24,574 nt of DNA from Candidatus Iainarchaeum sp. (lineage in GTDB: Archaea > Iainarchaeota > Iainarchaeia > Iainarchaeales > JAAZKV01). A model generated the notes under the pieces. That model ran no database searches and had not been told where the DNA came from. It saw nothing but the letters and a program-made list of their open reading frames with translations. Both the position numbers and the translations under genes were made by a program. Each line of letters opens with the position of its first letter. Position 1 is the first letter of the stretch. Shown here in pieces: positions 1 to 8,707 of the stretch. The stretch covers positions 1 through 24,574 of the forward strand of contig JAQUZG010000009.1 in the NCBI GenBank assembly GCA_028691435.1, given 5' to 3'.

Positions 1-2
1 GA

Positions 3-149
3 ATAATTTTAGTAATAAATATTTATTTGTTATTTGGATTAAATGCTGAAAATTTGACACACGATATTTTATTTAGATTATTTTTATTTATTTACATTAC
101 TTTGTTTTATGTGGTTTGGTTTAATCATGCAATAAAAAAACAAAATTAA
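3..149 (+). CDS. C-terminal fragment of a membrane protein (5' end outside window)
   Basis: An open frame enters from the left edge in frame 3 and runs 48 codons to a TAA at 147-149. The encoded tail is strongly hydrophobic: one segment rich in Ile, Leu and Val, a short polar loop containing N-A-E-N-L-T-H-D, a second hydrophobic segment rich in Phe, Leu, Ile and Tyr, and a basic end (H-A-I-K-K-Q-N). This is what the last two transmembrane helices of a multi-pass membrane protein would look like, with the C-terminus probably cytoplasmic. The following 120 bases are T-tract rich, as expected after a gene end. The family cannot be named from so short a piece, and in such AT-rich DNA a hydrophobic open frame could arise by chance. 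Confidence 0.55.
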   Translation: MILVINIYLLFGLNAENLTHDILFRLFLFIYITLFYVVWFNHAIKKQN

Positions 150-302
150 TTTTTATTATATTTATTTTTTTAACAAATTTATTTTGTCAAATTTAAACTG
201 TAAATTTTTTTATTTACTTTTTTATTTGATCTTTTTAATCAAATTTTTGTTATTTTTTGCTATTTTTTAAACACTTAAATTTATATTCAAAAAAGATATT
301 AT
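150..302 (+). terminator. Oligo-T rich intergenic spacer, probable termination zone
   Basis: This spacer has no credible coding frame. It contains several T runs of 5-7 and a small inverted repeat, TTTGAT (225-230) with ATCAAA (238-243), followed directly by TTTTT. Archaeal transcription commonly stops at oligo-T tracts with or without a hairpin, so termination of the left-edge membrane gene is the simplest reading. A TATA-like TTTATATT lies at 280-287. Confidence 0.4.
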
Positions 303-319
303 TTTATAGAGTTTATAAT
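303..319 (+). promoter_or_regulatory. Candidate TATA box region for giant gene 1
   Basis: Two overlapping TATA-like octamers, TTTATAGA (303-310) and TTTATAAT (312-319), lie 26-42 nt upstream of the ATG at 345. The first would put a transcript start near 332 and give a leader of roughly 13 nt, similar to the spacing seen for giant gene 3. TTTATATT at 280-287 is an alternative giving a longer leader. The surrounding DNA is nearly all A/T, so the exact box is uncertain. Confidence 0.3.
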
Positions 320-334
320 CAAAAATTAATATTG

Positions 335-339
335 GTTGA
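335..339 (+). promoter_or_regulatory. Weak Shine-Dalgarno deciding the start of giant gene 1
   Basis: GTTGA, one mismatch from the window's (A/G)GTGA element, ends 5 nt before ATG 345. The same spacing recurs at the other starts. It overlaps the in-frame TTG at 336, which argues against that TTG as the initiator. Confidence 0.4.
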
Positions 340-344
340 GTAAC

Positions 345-3300
345 ATGTTTGAAAAAATTGGGGAGATTTATACAAAAATAGAAGATAAATACTTTGATGT
401 TTTAGATGCTCTTGAAGCAAAAGGACTCCCAGTTTACAAATATTCTGATTTTTTTGAAGATAAAGGAATACCTAGTTTAGTTGTAACTTTTGCCATTTTT
501 GTACTATTACTTTCGTTAATTATTATTGCCTTAACTTATCAACCAACAGCTAATACTGAATTATCGTTGTCTTTAAAAGATGCTCTTGGGAATTCTTTGG
601 ATAAAGTAAGAGTAAAAATAACTGATTCAGAAGGAAATATCTTGTCTAATTCTACTGTTGATGATGGTGGAAAAATTAGTCTTTCTGGAATTTTAAAAGG
701 TAAAACAATCAATCTTCAATTTGCAAAAGATGGGTATAAATCACAAGAAGATTCATTTGTAATTGGAGATGAAACAACAAAATCTTTTGCACTTCATTTT
801 GATAAAGATTATAAAGGTATAAATGCAAAAATAAGATTATTTGATAATGAAACAAAAACAAAAGTTAAAGGGGCAAAAATTACTGCTAATTATGAAGGGA
901 GTGTAATTGAATTTAAAGAAGACACTAATTCAATTTATGCAGCTGTAAATGTTCCTGAATCAACATCAATAAGTTTGACAGTAATTGCTGAAGGATATAA
1001 TCAAGCAAAAGAAACTATTGCTTTTACTTCATTAAATTCTGAAAAATCTGTTTATTTAACTCCTTCCGATCAATCAACAAATGGAAAATCAAATTTGTTA
1101 ATTACTGTAAAAGAAGATGAAAATAAATTTATTGAAAATGCCAAAGTTACTATTTTTAACAAATCTTCTGAAGAAGTTTTATTTGAAGATGTTACAACAA
1201 ATGGAAAAATTGTTGCAAATTTATCTACGGGTATTGCACTAAAAATTGTAGTTGTGAAAGATGGCTATTTAACTTATAATTCACAATTAATTTCAAGTGA
1301 CATAACTTTAAGAAAAGCAGAAGAATCAATTGAAATAAATCTTGAAAAAGGTGGAAAAAAATTAACTGTAAAAGCAGTGAATGAAATGGGTGTTGCAATA
1401 ATAGGTGCAACAATAAAAATTTATTCAATGGATAATAAACTGATTGAAGAAAAAAATTCAGAAATAGAAACTTTGTTTGATGGTTTAGAATCAAAACAAT
1501 ATATTGTTACTGCTTCAAAAGATAGTTATTTATCAAATTATGAAATTGTTGATGTTAGTCAAAAAAATCAAGTTTCAATTCCATTAACACTAACAAATTC
1601 TTCAAATTCAGTTAGATTAGATGTTTATACATTAGATAATTTAACAAATTCAATTTCAAACGTAAATGTAAAGTTCTTTTTAGTAAGTGATTCTAATTTA
1701 ATTCCTTATGGGGTAGATGTGACAACATCTGCACTTGGTTATGCAGAAATAACTTTACCTAGTCAAACAAGATTTTATGTGTATGCAGAAAATGAAATTT
1801 ATGAATCTAAATTAGAATTTAATTCTTCTGAATTAGCTGAAAGTAAAATAATGTTAACAATGATAAAAAAACAAAAAGTAATTGAAATGAAATTCATTGA
1901 TCCGCTTGGTTTAGATATAACTGGTAATGTTAAGATTTTAACAACTGCTACAAAGCCACTATTTGAAGGAGAAATTATAAATTCAAAAATATTTTTCAAT
2001 CGTGAAAATTATGAAAAAGTTAATGTTAAAATAGAACTAACTGATGGAAATTATTTTTCAACACAAGTGTCTGTTAAATCAAAAGACTATGTTGAAGTTA
2101 TAGTGTATACTGACAAAACTGCAGTTACACCATTAATTGAATTTGTTGGAATTGAAAATGAAAATGGTGAAGAAGTAAAAGGATTAACTCCAAGTGAATT
2201 TTATTATGCTACATTTAAATTAACTTTCCCTATTGGTGCCAACAAAGCTGGGGTAAACTTACGAGCAGGTAATGATGCTGAACAAAATGTCAATGAATCA
2301 AATTTTGCAATTTATGATTTGTCTATTGATGATGCATATTCGGATATTGTTTATTCAACATCTTTTTCTCCATTACCACTGCCAGGTAACGAAGTTGTTG
2401 ATAGAGAAAATATTGGATCAAGTGGGGAAGCAAATAAATGGATTGAAGGAACAATTGATCAACCAACTGGAACATATATTATAAAAGCAAAAATTAGAGT
2501 AAATTCATATACTACTCAAAAACCAAAATTACATTTTAGAGCATGGTCAGAACTTGAAGAAGAATATTATAGAACACCAACTGATGATGTGCTTGGCCTA
2601 GAAGCACAAACTGATCAAAAAAATGGATTGTATGCAAATACACTTACTCAAGAATTAAATTTATTTGAATTATTGCCTGAATGTGTAAACGACTCAAAAT
2701 TATGTGCAACATATAATTATGTTGATGCAGAAAATAATTATTATTCTCAAACAAATTTTGAACCAATTATTGGAAAAATTTATGCACTTGAAATGGAATT
2801 TATTTCAACAGAAGGAGAATTTTTACAAATTGATTTAACTACAGATAGCAATGTTGACTTTATTGGAATTGAATCAAATTTATTCACTTTCCCTGATGTA
2901 TCAAATTATCAAAGTCAAAAAGAAATGTCTATAACATCTTCATTAACAGAAAATGGAAAACAAACAATGAGATTATACTTTATTGGAAACGAATTAGAAA
3001 CAGCTACAATCAATTTGAGTGTGACTGGAACTTCATCACAAATAAATAAATCATTTTCATTCAACGTGATCAAAGAACAAAAACTATACGCTGAATTATC
3101 AAAACAAACTGTGGGAATAGATGAAGATATAAAAGTAAAAGTAACAAATGAATCTCTTGCTCCAGTAACTAATGCTTTGATAAAATTAGTTGACAAAGAT
3201 GGTATTGTTATCAAAAGTATTACTGGAAACAATACAAGTAAATATGGAAAAGATGGAAGTTACACAATAAAAAATAATTTTGAAGTTGGAGCTTATACTA

Positions 3301-6300
3301 TAGAAGTTTCTCTTTCAAAATATAAAACAGAAAAGTTACCACTTTTAATTTCAACAAATGCTGTGCTTAAATTTCCTGCTGAATTAAGTATAAAAATGCC
3401 ACTTGATGCAAAAAATTATTCTCTAAATGTATTACTTGAAAATTTATCAGAACTTGATGTTTCTAGTATTACTTATGAACTTTCAAAATATGATCAAACT
3501 AAATTTAAAGTAACTGTTAATGGAGTAACTGAATTAGCCGCACTTGACAAAACACAAATAGAAATTAATGTGGAATATATTGGAATAAATGAAACTGATC
3601 AAATGAATTTAAATCTAAAAATAATTGGTTTAGTACAAGGCTCTTTTGAAACAAATGCAAAATCTGAATTACAAATTTATTATAACAAACCACTTGATTC
3701 AACTTGTTTAAAAATAACTCCAACAAAACCAAAAATATCATTAGTTGGAACAAAAGATGCTGTTGGTACAACTACATTTTTAGCAAAGAATGAATGTGAT
3801 CAAATAATTGATTTAACCGCAACAGTAAAAAATGATAAAAAAAATTATCTTGAAGTAACTGCTGATCAAATAAGTTTAGCCAGTGGTGAAGAAAAAGAAA
3901 TAATGATAACTGCAACAAACCAAATAGAAAGACAATTATATAATCATGATCAAAAGACAATTACTATTGAATATAATTCATCACAATTATCAAAAACTAT
4001 AAAACTTGGTGTTGAATTACTTTCAGCAAGATTAGCTCTAAGTTATACTCCTCAAGTTGTGCTTTATTTAAGTCAAGCAACAGGGGCAAGTGAAACAATT
4101 GCAACACAACCAATTTTTGTAAGAAACATTAGTAGTTTCCCAGTTAAAAATTTACAATTTACAGTAAGCTCCGAAAATGCAACTGATGCTGGGGTAACAG
4201 TAACTGTGGAACCAACAACAATTTCTGCTTTAAACAAAGGTGATTCATTAATCCCTACAAGAGTAATTTATGCAAAAGGAAAATCAACTTTAACAACTCC
4301 TTTATCATTTAAAGTTTTCATAAATGGGGAAATGGATACAAGTGGGGAAGAATTGTCAGTAAATGATAATTATAATTATTATCAACAATATGTTGATGGG
4401 ACAGCAAATATTTCAGATTATGTGGCTGCATCAAATGGTCAATATGCTACTAACCAAACTCTAGGGGTAATAAATGTAGAAGTAAATTATTCTGGAGCAG
4501 AATGTCTAAAAGCATATTTCACAGAAGATTCAACATTTAGTTTAACAAGCGATTCACTTCCAATTCAAAAAGTTACTATTGAAAATAGATGTGCTGAACC
4601 TGTAACTGTAACTGGTATAAAAGCAACTAATTCAAAAGACATTATTGCATCAATTCCTACAATTCCTCTTGCAATGGGTCAAACAGTTGTTACATCAATG
4701 ACTATTGCATCAATCAACCCAAGTTTAAATTTGAAATCACTTCCAGTAAACATTATTGCAGTAACAAATTATAGTCAAATACCAATAGAAAGTAAAGCAA
4801 TTTATGCTGACATTATATCTAGTGAGGAATTTAGTAAAGAAGTTTCAAAATCAAGAGCAATAACTATTTTGAATTGTGGAGTAGATGGAAAGAAAGAAGA
4901 AATTCAAATTCCAAAAGCAGCTGTTGGTGGAGACTGTTCAAATGGATATTGTGATGCTGAAGAAGGAGCAATATATTTAGCAAAGAAAGTTTCAGAATTA
5001 TTAAAACAATCACAAGCAAAAGCATATTTACAATCAACAAGTGCAGAAACACTTGGATGTAAAAGCACAGGCGTTTGTTCAATCGCAGCAATGGGAATAG
5101 AAAATAAAGAATTTATAATTTATTTAAAAAACGACAATATTGATTCAGAATTACTTAGTCAAGAATTTGATAAAGTATTTACTGGATTACAAGGATACAT
5201 TAGTCAAGATGGATCTGACCTTTCAGGGAAAAACTTTATGTTTGAAAGAAGAAAAGTTGATACACAAACAGTTTATTCTTTAGCTTCATCTGCATATGGA
5301 GGAAGAGTATTTATTGATACTGATTTAAGTGGATGTGGATATTATAAAGTAAAAATTGATGGGGCATTCCAAGCTATTGGAGATAACATTATTGTTGCTT
5401 CACCAACTCTTGCATTAAGGGTTGTAAAAAAATTAAAGACTAGTGAATGTAGTGATGTGATAACTAACTCAGTAAACTTTACTCCTTTTGATAAAGGATA
5501 TTCACTTGGAGACAATCCTGGAACATGGTTAACAACAGTAAATTCAGAAGACAAAACACTTGAGGAATTTGCAAAAGAATTTTCAAAAAATCATTTTAAT
5601 TTAGAAAGATATGGTACTGCTACTGGAAATCAAATTGTATTTAGATCTGTTGCATTAAGTAATGGAATGGCACAAGTTTGTTTAGATAATGGAGTAACAA
5701 AAACAATTACAGTAAATATAAATCCAAATTTTGGAACAATGGACAAAACACAAAAAACCGCATTTTATGCAGACTTATCAAAAACATTATCTTCTGTATT
5801 AAATGGAACATATGGTGAAAATTGTATTGAAACAAATGCAGAGCAATCATGTATTTTAATTACTAATTCAGGAACTACTGATATTGGAATAAAACTTGAT
5901 TCAGATAATCTAAATTATACATCTCAAGGTGGATGTGTTGATGGAGAAGTATATAGTATAACTCAACAAAAAGTAAAGTTTGATGTTAGTACACTAATGA
6001 ACAAAGAATCAAATAAAGAATTCTTAGGTGTAAGAAAAATAACTATTGATGTTATTGATAATGAAAAAGGACAAATAAATTATTACTCTGCAAATTATGA
6101 TGGACAAAATTTAATTGAAGAAAAAAATGAATCTTTATTCAATCTTGAATTTAAAAAAGAAGGAACAGAATCAAGATATATGAAAAAAATAAGAGTGTGT
6201 GCTTATCCATCTTCTTCATCAAATGATGCCGAAGCATTTATTTCAGCAAACAATTCTCAATTTTCAGTAGGTATAATTAATCAAAATGGTGGGTCAACAC

Positions 6301-8627
6301 AAAATGATTCAACTCAAAAAATAATTACATTACAAACAAATAGACTTCACCCAGATGACTTAATAGAAATTGTTTATAACCAACAAGAAAAAATAAAAAA
6401 TATTACTTATCAAAACCCATACTACTTTACTATCACATGGAAAGGCAATCCAGAACTTCTTGAAAATTTTGAAGAATATGTAAATGCAGTTAATGATAGA
6501 GAAGATGGTCCACTTGATAAAATGAATCTTGAAAATACTACTACCCAGTCAGTAAGCTTACAAAAATCAGCAGCATATAAATCAGCAATGACAAAATATG
6601 CTTTAACTTGTGCTGCAACTAGTGCAGTATGTAATCTTGGAACTGGGCCATTAAATGTAATCCTTGGAGTTTTAGCTGATTGTGGAACACCAACAGTTAC
6701 AACTTATCGTGAAGAATTAATGGATGCATTCCCTTGGGCAAAAACTGCATTTGAATTTTTAGATAATATGCCTGTTGTTGGAAGTTTAATTGATTTAAGT
6801 GGTGGAGCAGCATTAACATCTGATACAATTTATAAACAACGTCAAGAAGCAAGTTTAATTGGCGGAGCAGCTGGTGCAACATCAACAGCATTAGTGCTTG
6901 GAACAAAAACATTAAGTGGAATTTCTTTACTAAACCAAGCTCAATTAAAAAGTCAATTTTCATCTCAATTAACAAAGGAATTTAAAACTCAATTTACTGA
7001 TGTTTTGACTACTCAATTTACTGGAACTGGTGTGGACAAAAAGGCAATTAATACTTTAGTTGAAAGTGCAACAAAAGAATTCCAAACAGGATTTGAAACT
7101 TCATTTGATGCATCAATTAAAAAATTATCTTCTGAAAGAGGATTTGTTAAAGGAAAATCAATAAAGAATATGGGATATTTATTCAAAGACGAATCTGAAT
7201 TGATAAAATATGTAAATTCTGCAAAATCAAATGCTATTACAAAAGCGGGAAATACAATTGGTGAAAATCAATTAAAAGCAATTGCTGGAAAAACAGGTTC
7301 AATCACTGCTGATGAATTAAAATCTGTTTTTAAATCAACTTTTAAAACAACAGCAGATAAAGCAAATATTACTTCAATTATTTCTTCAAAATTAGCAACA
7401 GTTACTGGCGGGGTAGACGCTGGTAATGCAAAGATATTATATGAGAGTGTGTCTGATGAATTAATTGATGAATTATTAGACGGCAAAACTCATGGATTAA
7501 ATCTGACTGAAATAGCTAAATTAAAAACAGATTTAAAAACTGCTATTAAAACAAAAGTTGATAGTTACTTTACTGCGTTTGTTTCACCAAATCCTAAAAA
7601 ACCAATTGTTCCAACTATTGATTCAGCATCTTTACAAAAAATAATTGCTAGTGAACTTGATACAAAAATTGGTCTTAAAGGGGATTGGTCAAAATTAACA
7701 GTGTTAAGTAAATCTGAATTAGATGCAGTTGGAAATAAAATAATAAAATTAGCTGATACTGAACTTGATAAAGTTGCAAGCGCAGCAGATACTGTTGGTA
7801 ATAGAAAATGGTACAATAAACTTTCTTCACTATTTACAAAAAGAATGCTTTTTGAAATTGGAAGAGGATTTGGTTGTGGATATTTATCTAACTATGTTGG
7901 AAATAAAGTATTTGGAAATGTTTATTCGACAGCAATAGGTGAAATAGAAGACAAAGCACAACGACTTGGAAATATGACATTCCAAAAAAATGCAACATAT
8001 AAAGTAACTTATAAATCAGAAAAATCAGAAAATGGAAAAGAAAAAATAACTCCAACTTATGAATTAATAGATACAGAATCAGAACGAAAAGAAATGAATA
8101 AAGAGTTAACTAATAAAAATGAAGATGAAATTACTGGACGAATACTTTCTTGGGATAAAAAATTAAATGTTAAAGCTCCTGAACAAAGACCACTTTTTAC
8201 ATCAAATTTAGATATTTCTACATCAGTTTATAGGGATAGATTAGCTGAATTTAATTTTAGTGAAGATAATAAAAATAGTATAATTACATTTACTGTAAAT
8301 AATCAAGATACAATAAATAAAATTTTCCAAAAATATAAACTTGATAAAAGTATTGTTGGAGATAGTGGAAAAGAATTGTATAAACCACTTGTAACTGCAC
8401 TAGCTGTAACACTTAGAGAGAAAAATCCAAAACAAAATTTAATTAATGAATTAGATGGAAAAAACACATACTTAAAAGACAAATTAATTGCACTTTCAAA
8501 AATTATCTCACCAACTCAATCTGAACAAGAATCAATTGATGTTTCATCAGATGATATTTCAAAAGGACTGAATATTACTGTTGAAGAAGCAAACACATTC
8601 ATGAAATTATTCCAAGTTTTTAAATAA
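345..8627 (+). CDS. Giant membrane-anchored surface protein 1 (Ig-like repeat stalk, helical tail)
   Basis: A protein of about 2760 aa. A charged cytoplasmic N-terminus with an E-D-K-Y-F motif precedes one transmembrane helix (residues about 44-65). Residues about 70-590 are consecutive beta-sandwich repeats resembling carboxypeptidase-regulatory-like domains (pattern hydrophobic-V-x-D/E...G-x-V-x-x-A-x-V...D-G-Y). Residues about 600-840 are an unnamed domain shared with the two giant paralogs (K-W at 698-699, R-T-P-T-D-D-V-L-G near 743). Paired-cysteine modules follow (C1121/C1151, C1387/C1416), then a Cys-rich region (about 1510-1865) and a largely helical tail with Gly/Ala-rich hydrophobic stretches (about 2085-2530). 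No cleavable signal peptide is seen; the topology is N-in, C-out. ATG 345 is preferred over TTG 336 because GTTGA (335-339) lies 5 nt before it and the paralogs align there. Inferred role: surface stalk or adhesin-like protein. No catalytic motif is recognised. Confidence 0.85.
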   Translation: MFEKIGEIYTKIEDKYFDVLDALEAKGLPVYKYSDFFEDKGIPSLVVTFAIFVLLLSLIIIALTYQPTANTELSLSLKDALGNSLDKVRVKITDSEGNILSNSTVDDGGKISLSGILKGKTINLQFAKDGYKSQEDSFVIGDETTKSFALHFDKDYKGINAKIRLFDNETKTKVKGAKITANYEGSVIEFKEDTNSIYAAVNVPESTSISLTVIAEGYNQAKETIAFTSLNSEKSVYLTPSDQSTNGKSNLLITVKEDENKFIENAKVTIFNKSSEEVLFEDVTTNGKIVANLSTGIALKIVVVKDGYLTYNSQLISSDITLRKAEESIEINLEKGGKKLTVKAVNEMGVAIIGATIKIYSMDNKLIEEKNSEIETLFDGLESKQYIVTASKDSYLSNYEIVDVSQKNQVSIPLTLTNSSNSVRLDVYTLDNLTNSISNVNVKFFLVSDSNLIPYGVDVTTSALGYAEITLPSQTRFYVYAENEIYESKLEFNSSELAESKIMLTMIKKQKVIEMKFIDPLGLDITGNVKILTTATKPLFEGEIINSKIFFNRENYEKVNVKIELTDGNYFSTQVSVKSKDYVEVIVYTDKTAVTPLIEFVGIENENGEEVKGLTPSEFYYATFKLTFPIGANKAGVNLRAGNDAEQNVNESNFAIYDLSIDDAYSDIVYSTSFSPLPLPGNEVVDRENIGSSGEANKWIEGTIDQPTGTYIIKAKIRVNSYTTQKPKLHFRAWSELEEEYYRTPTDDVLGLEAQTDQKNGLYANTLTQELNLFELLPECVNDSKLCATYNYVDAENNYYSQTNFEPIIGKIYALEMEFISTEGEFLQIDLTTDSNVDFIGIESNLFTFPDVSNYQSQKEMSITSSLTENGKQTMRLYFIGNELETATINLSVTGTSSQINKSFSFNVIKEQKLYAELSKQTVGIDEDIKVKVTNESLAPVTNALIKLVDKDGIVIKSITGNNTSKYGKDGSYTIKNNFEVGAYTIEVSLSKYKTEKLPLLISTNAVLKFPAELSIKMPLDAKNYSLNVLLENLSELDVSSITYELSKYDQTKFKVTVNGVTELAALDKTQIEINVEYIGINETDQMNLNLKIIGLVQGSFETNAKSELQIYYNKPLDSTCLKITPTKPKISLVGTKDAVGTTTFLAKNECDQIIDLTATVKNDKKNYLEVTADQISLASGEEKEIMITATNQIERQLYNHDQKTITIEYNSSQLSKTIKLGVELLSARLALSYTPQVVLYLSQATGASETIATQPIFVRNISSFPVKNLQFTVSSENATDAGVTVTVEPTTISALNKGDSLIPTRVIYAKGKSTLTTPLSFKVFINGEMDTSGEELSVNDNYNYYQQYVDGTANISDYVAASNGQYATNQTLGVINVEVNYSGAECLKAYFTEDSTFSLTSDSLPIQKVTIENRCAEPVTVTGIKATNSKDIIASIPTIPLAMGQTVVTSMTIASINPSLNLKSLPVNIIAVTNYSQIPIESKAIYADIISSEEFSKEVSKSRAITILNCGVDGKKEEIQIPKAAVGGDCSNGYCDAEEGAIYLAKKVSELLKQSQAKAYLQSTSAETLGCKSTGVCSIAAMGIENKEFIIYLKNDNIDSELLSQEFDKVFTGLQGYISQDGSDLSGKNFMFERRKVDTQTVYSLASSAYGGRVFIDTDLSGCGYYKVKIDGAFQAIGDNIIVASPTLALRVVKKLKTSECSDVITNSVNFTPFDKGYSLGDNPGTWLTTVNSEDKTLEEFAKEFSKNHFNLERYGTATGNQIVFRSVALSNGMAQVCLDNGVTKTITVNINPNFGTMDKTQKTAFYADLSKTLSSVLNGTYGENCIETNAEQSCILITNSGTTDIGIKLDSDNLNYTSQGGCVDGEVYSITQQKVKFDVSTLMNKESNKEFLGVRKITIDVIDNEKGQINYYSANYDGQNLIEEKNESLFNLEFKKEGTESRYMKKIRVCAYPSSSSNDAEAFISANNSQFSVGIINQNGGSTQNDSTQKIITLQTNRLHPDDLIEIVYNQQEKIKNITYQNPYYFTITWKGNPELLENFEEYVNAVNDREDGPLDKMNLENTTTQSVSLQKSAAYKSAMTKYALTCAATSAVCNLGTGPLNVILGVLADCGTPTVTTYREELMDAFPWAKTAFEFLDNMPVVGSLIDLSGGAALTSDTIYKQRQEASLIGGAAGATSTALVLGTKTLSGISLLNQAQLKSQFSSQLTKEFKTQFTDVLTTQFTGTGVDKKAINTLVESATKEFQTGFETSFDASIKKLSSERGFVKGKSIKNMGYLFKDESELIKYVNSAKSNAITKAGNTIGENQLKAIAGKTGSITADELKSVFKSTFKTTADKANITSIISSKLATVTGGVDAGNAKILYESVSDELIDELLDGKTHGLNLTEIAKLKTDLKTAIKTKVDSYFTAFVSPNPKKPIVPTIDSASLQKIIASELDTKIGLKGDWSKLTVLSKSELDAVGNKIIKLADTELDKVASAADTVGNRKWYNKLSSLFTKRMLFEIGRGFGCGYLSNYVGNKVFGNVYSTAIGEIEDKAQRLGNMTFQKNATYKVTYKSEKSENGKEKITPTYELIDTESERKEMNKELTNKNEDEITGRILSWDKKLNVKAPEQRPLFTSNLDISTSVYRDRLAEFNFSEDNKNSIITFTVNNQDTINKIFQKYKLDKSIVGDSGKELYKPLVTALAVTLREKNPKQNLINELDGKNTYLKDKLIALSKIISPTQSEQESIDVSSDDISKGLNITVEEANTFMKLFQVFK

Positions 8628-8629
8628 TT

Positions 8630-8650
8630 AAATCTTTTAAAAAAAGATTT
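8630..8650 (+). terminator. Nine-bp AT-rich hairpin just after giant gene 1
   Basis: AAATCTTTT (8630-8638) and AAAAGATTT (8642-8650) are perfect inverted repeats separated by AAA, starting 2 nt after the stop codon. No long T run follows, so it may be an mRNA 3'-end or processing structure rather than a full terminator. The 80-nt gap to the next gene allows co-transcription. Confidence 0.35.
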
Positions 8651-8696
8651 GTGAAGAATGCATGTCAAACTAAAAGCATGTATTAAGTTTATTATA

Positions 8697-8702
8697 AGTG
8701 AT
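8697..8702 (+). promoter_or_regulatory. Shine-Dalgarno AGTGAT for the pilin-like gene
   Basis: AGTGAT is complementary to the archaeal 16S rRNA 3' tail (AUCACCUCC) and ends 5 nt before the ATG at 8708, supporting that start. Confidence 0.6.
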
Positions 8703-8707
8703 ATAAA

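Noticed and set aside
1225..1494. Long open frames on the minus strand inside the giant genes (for example here, and at 2915-3232, 6697-6975, 21820-22137)
   Set aside because: They lie opposite strongly coding, paralog-conserved frames and encode Leu/His/Phe-rich low-complexity peptides, as expected from reading AT-rich genes in antisense. None has a good start context or a recognisable domain.
2272..2484. Plus-strand 70-codon frame inside giant gene 1
   Set aside because: It is an out-of-frame overlap with the domain shared by the three giants; the peptide is Met/Ile/Leu-rich and lacks a Shine-Dalgarno of the local type.
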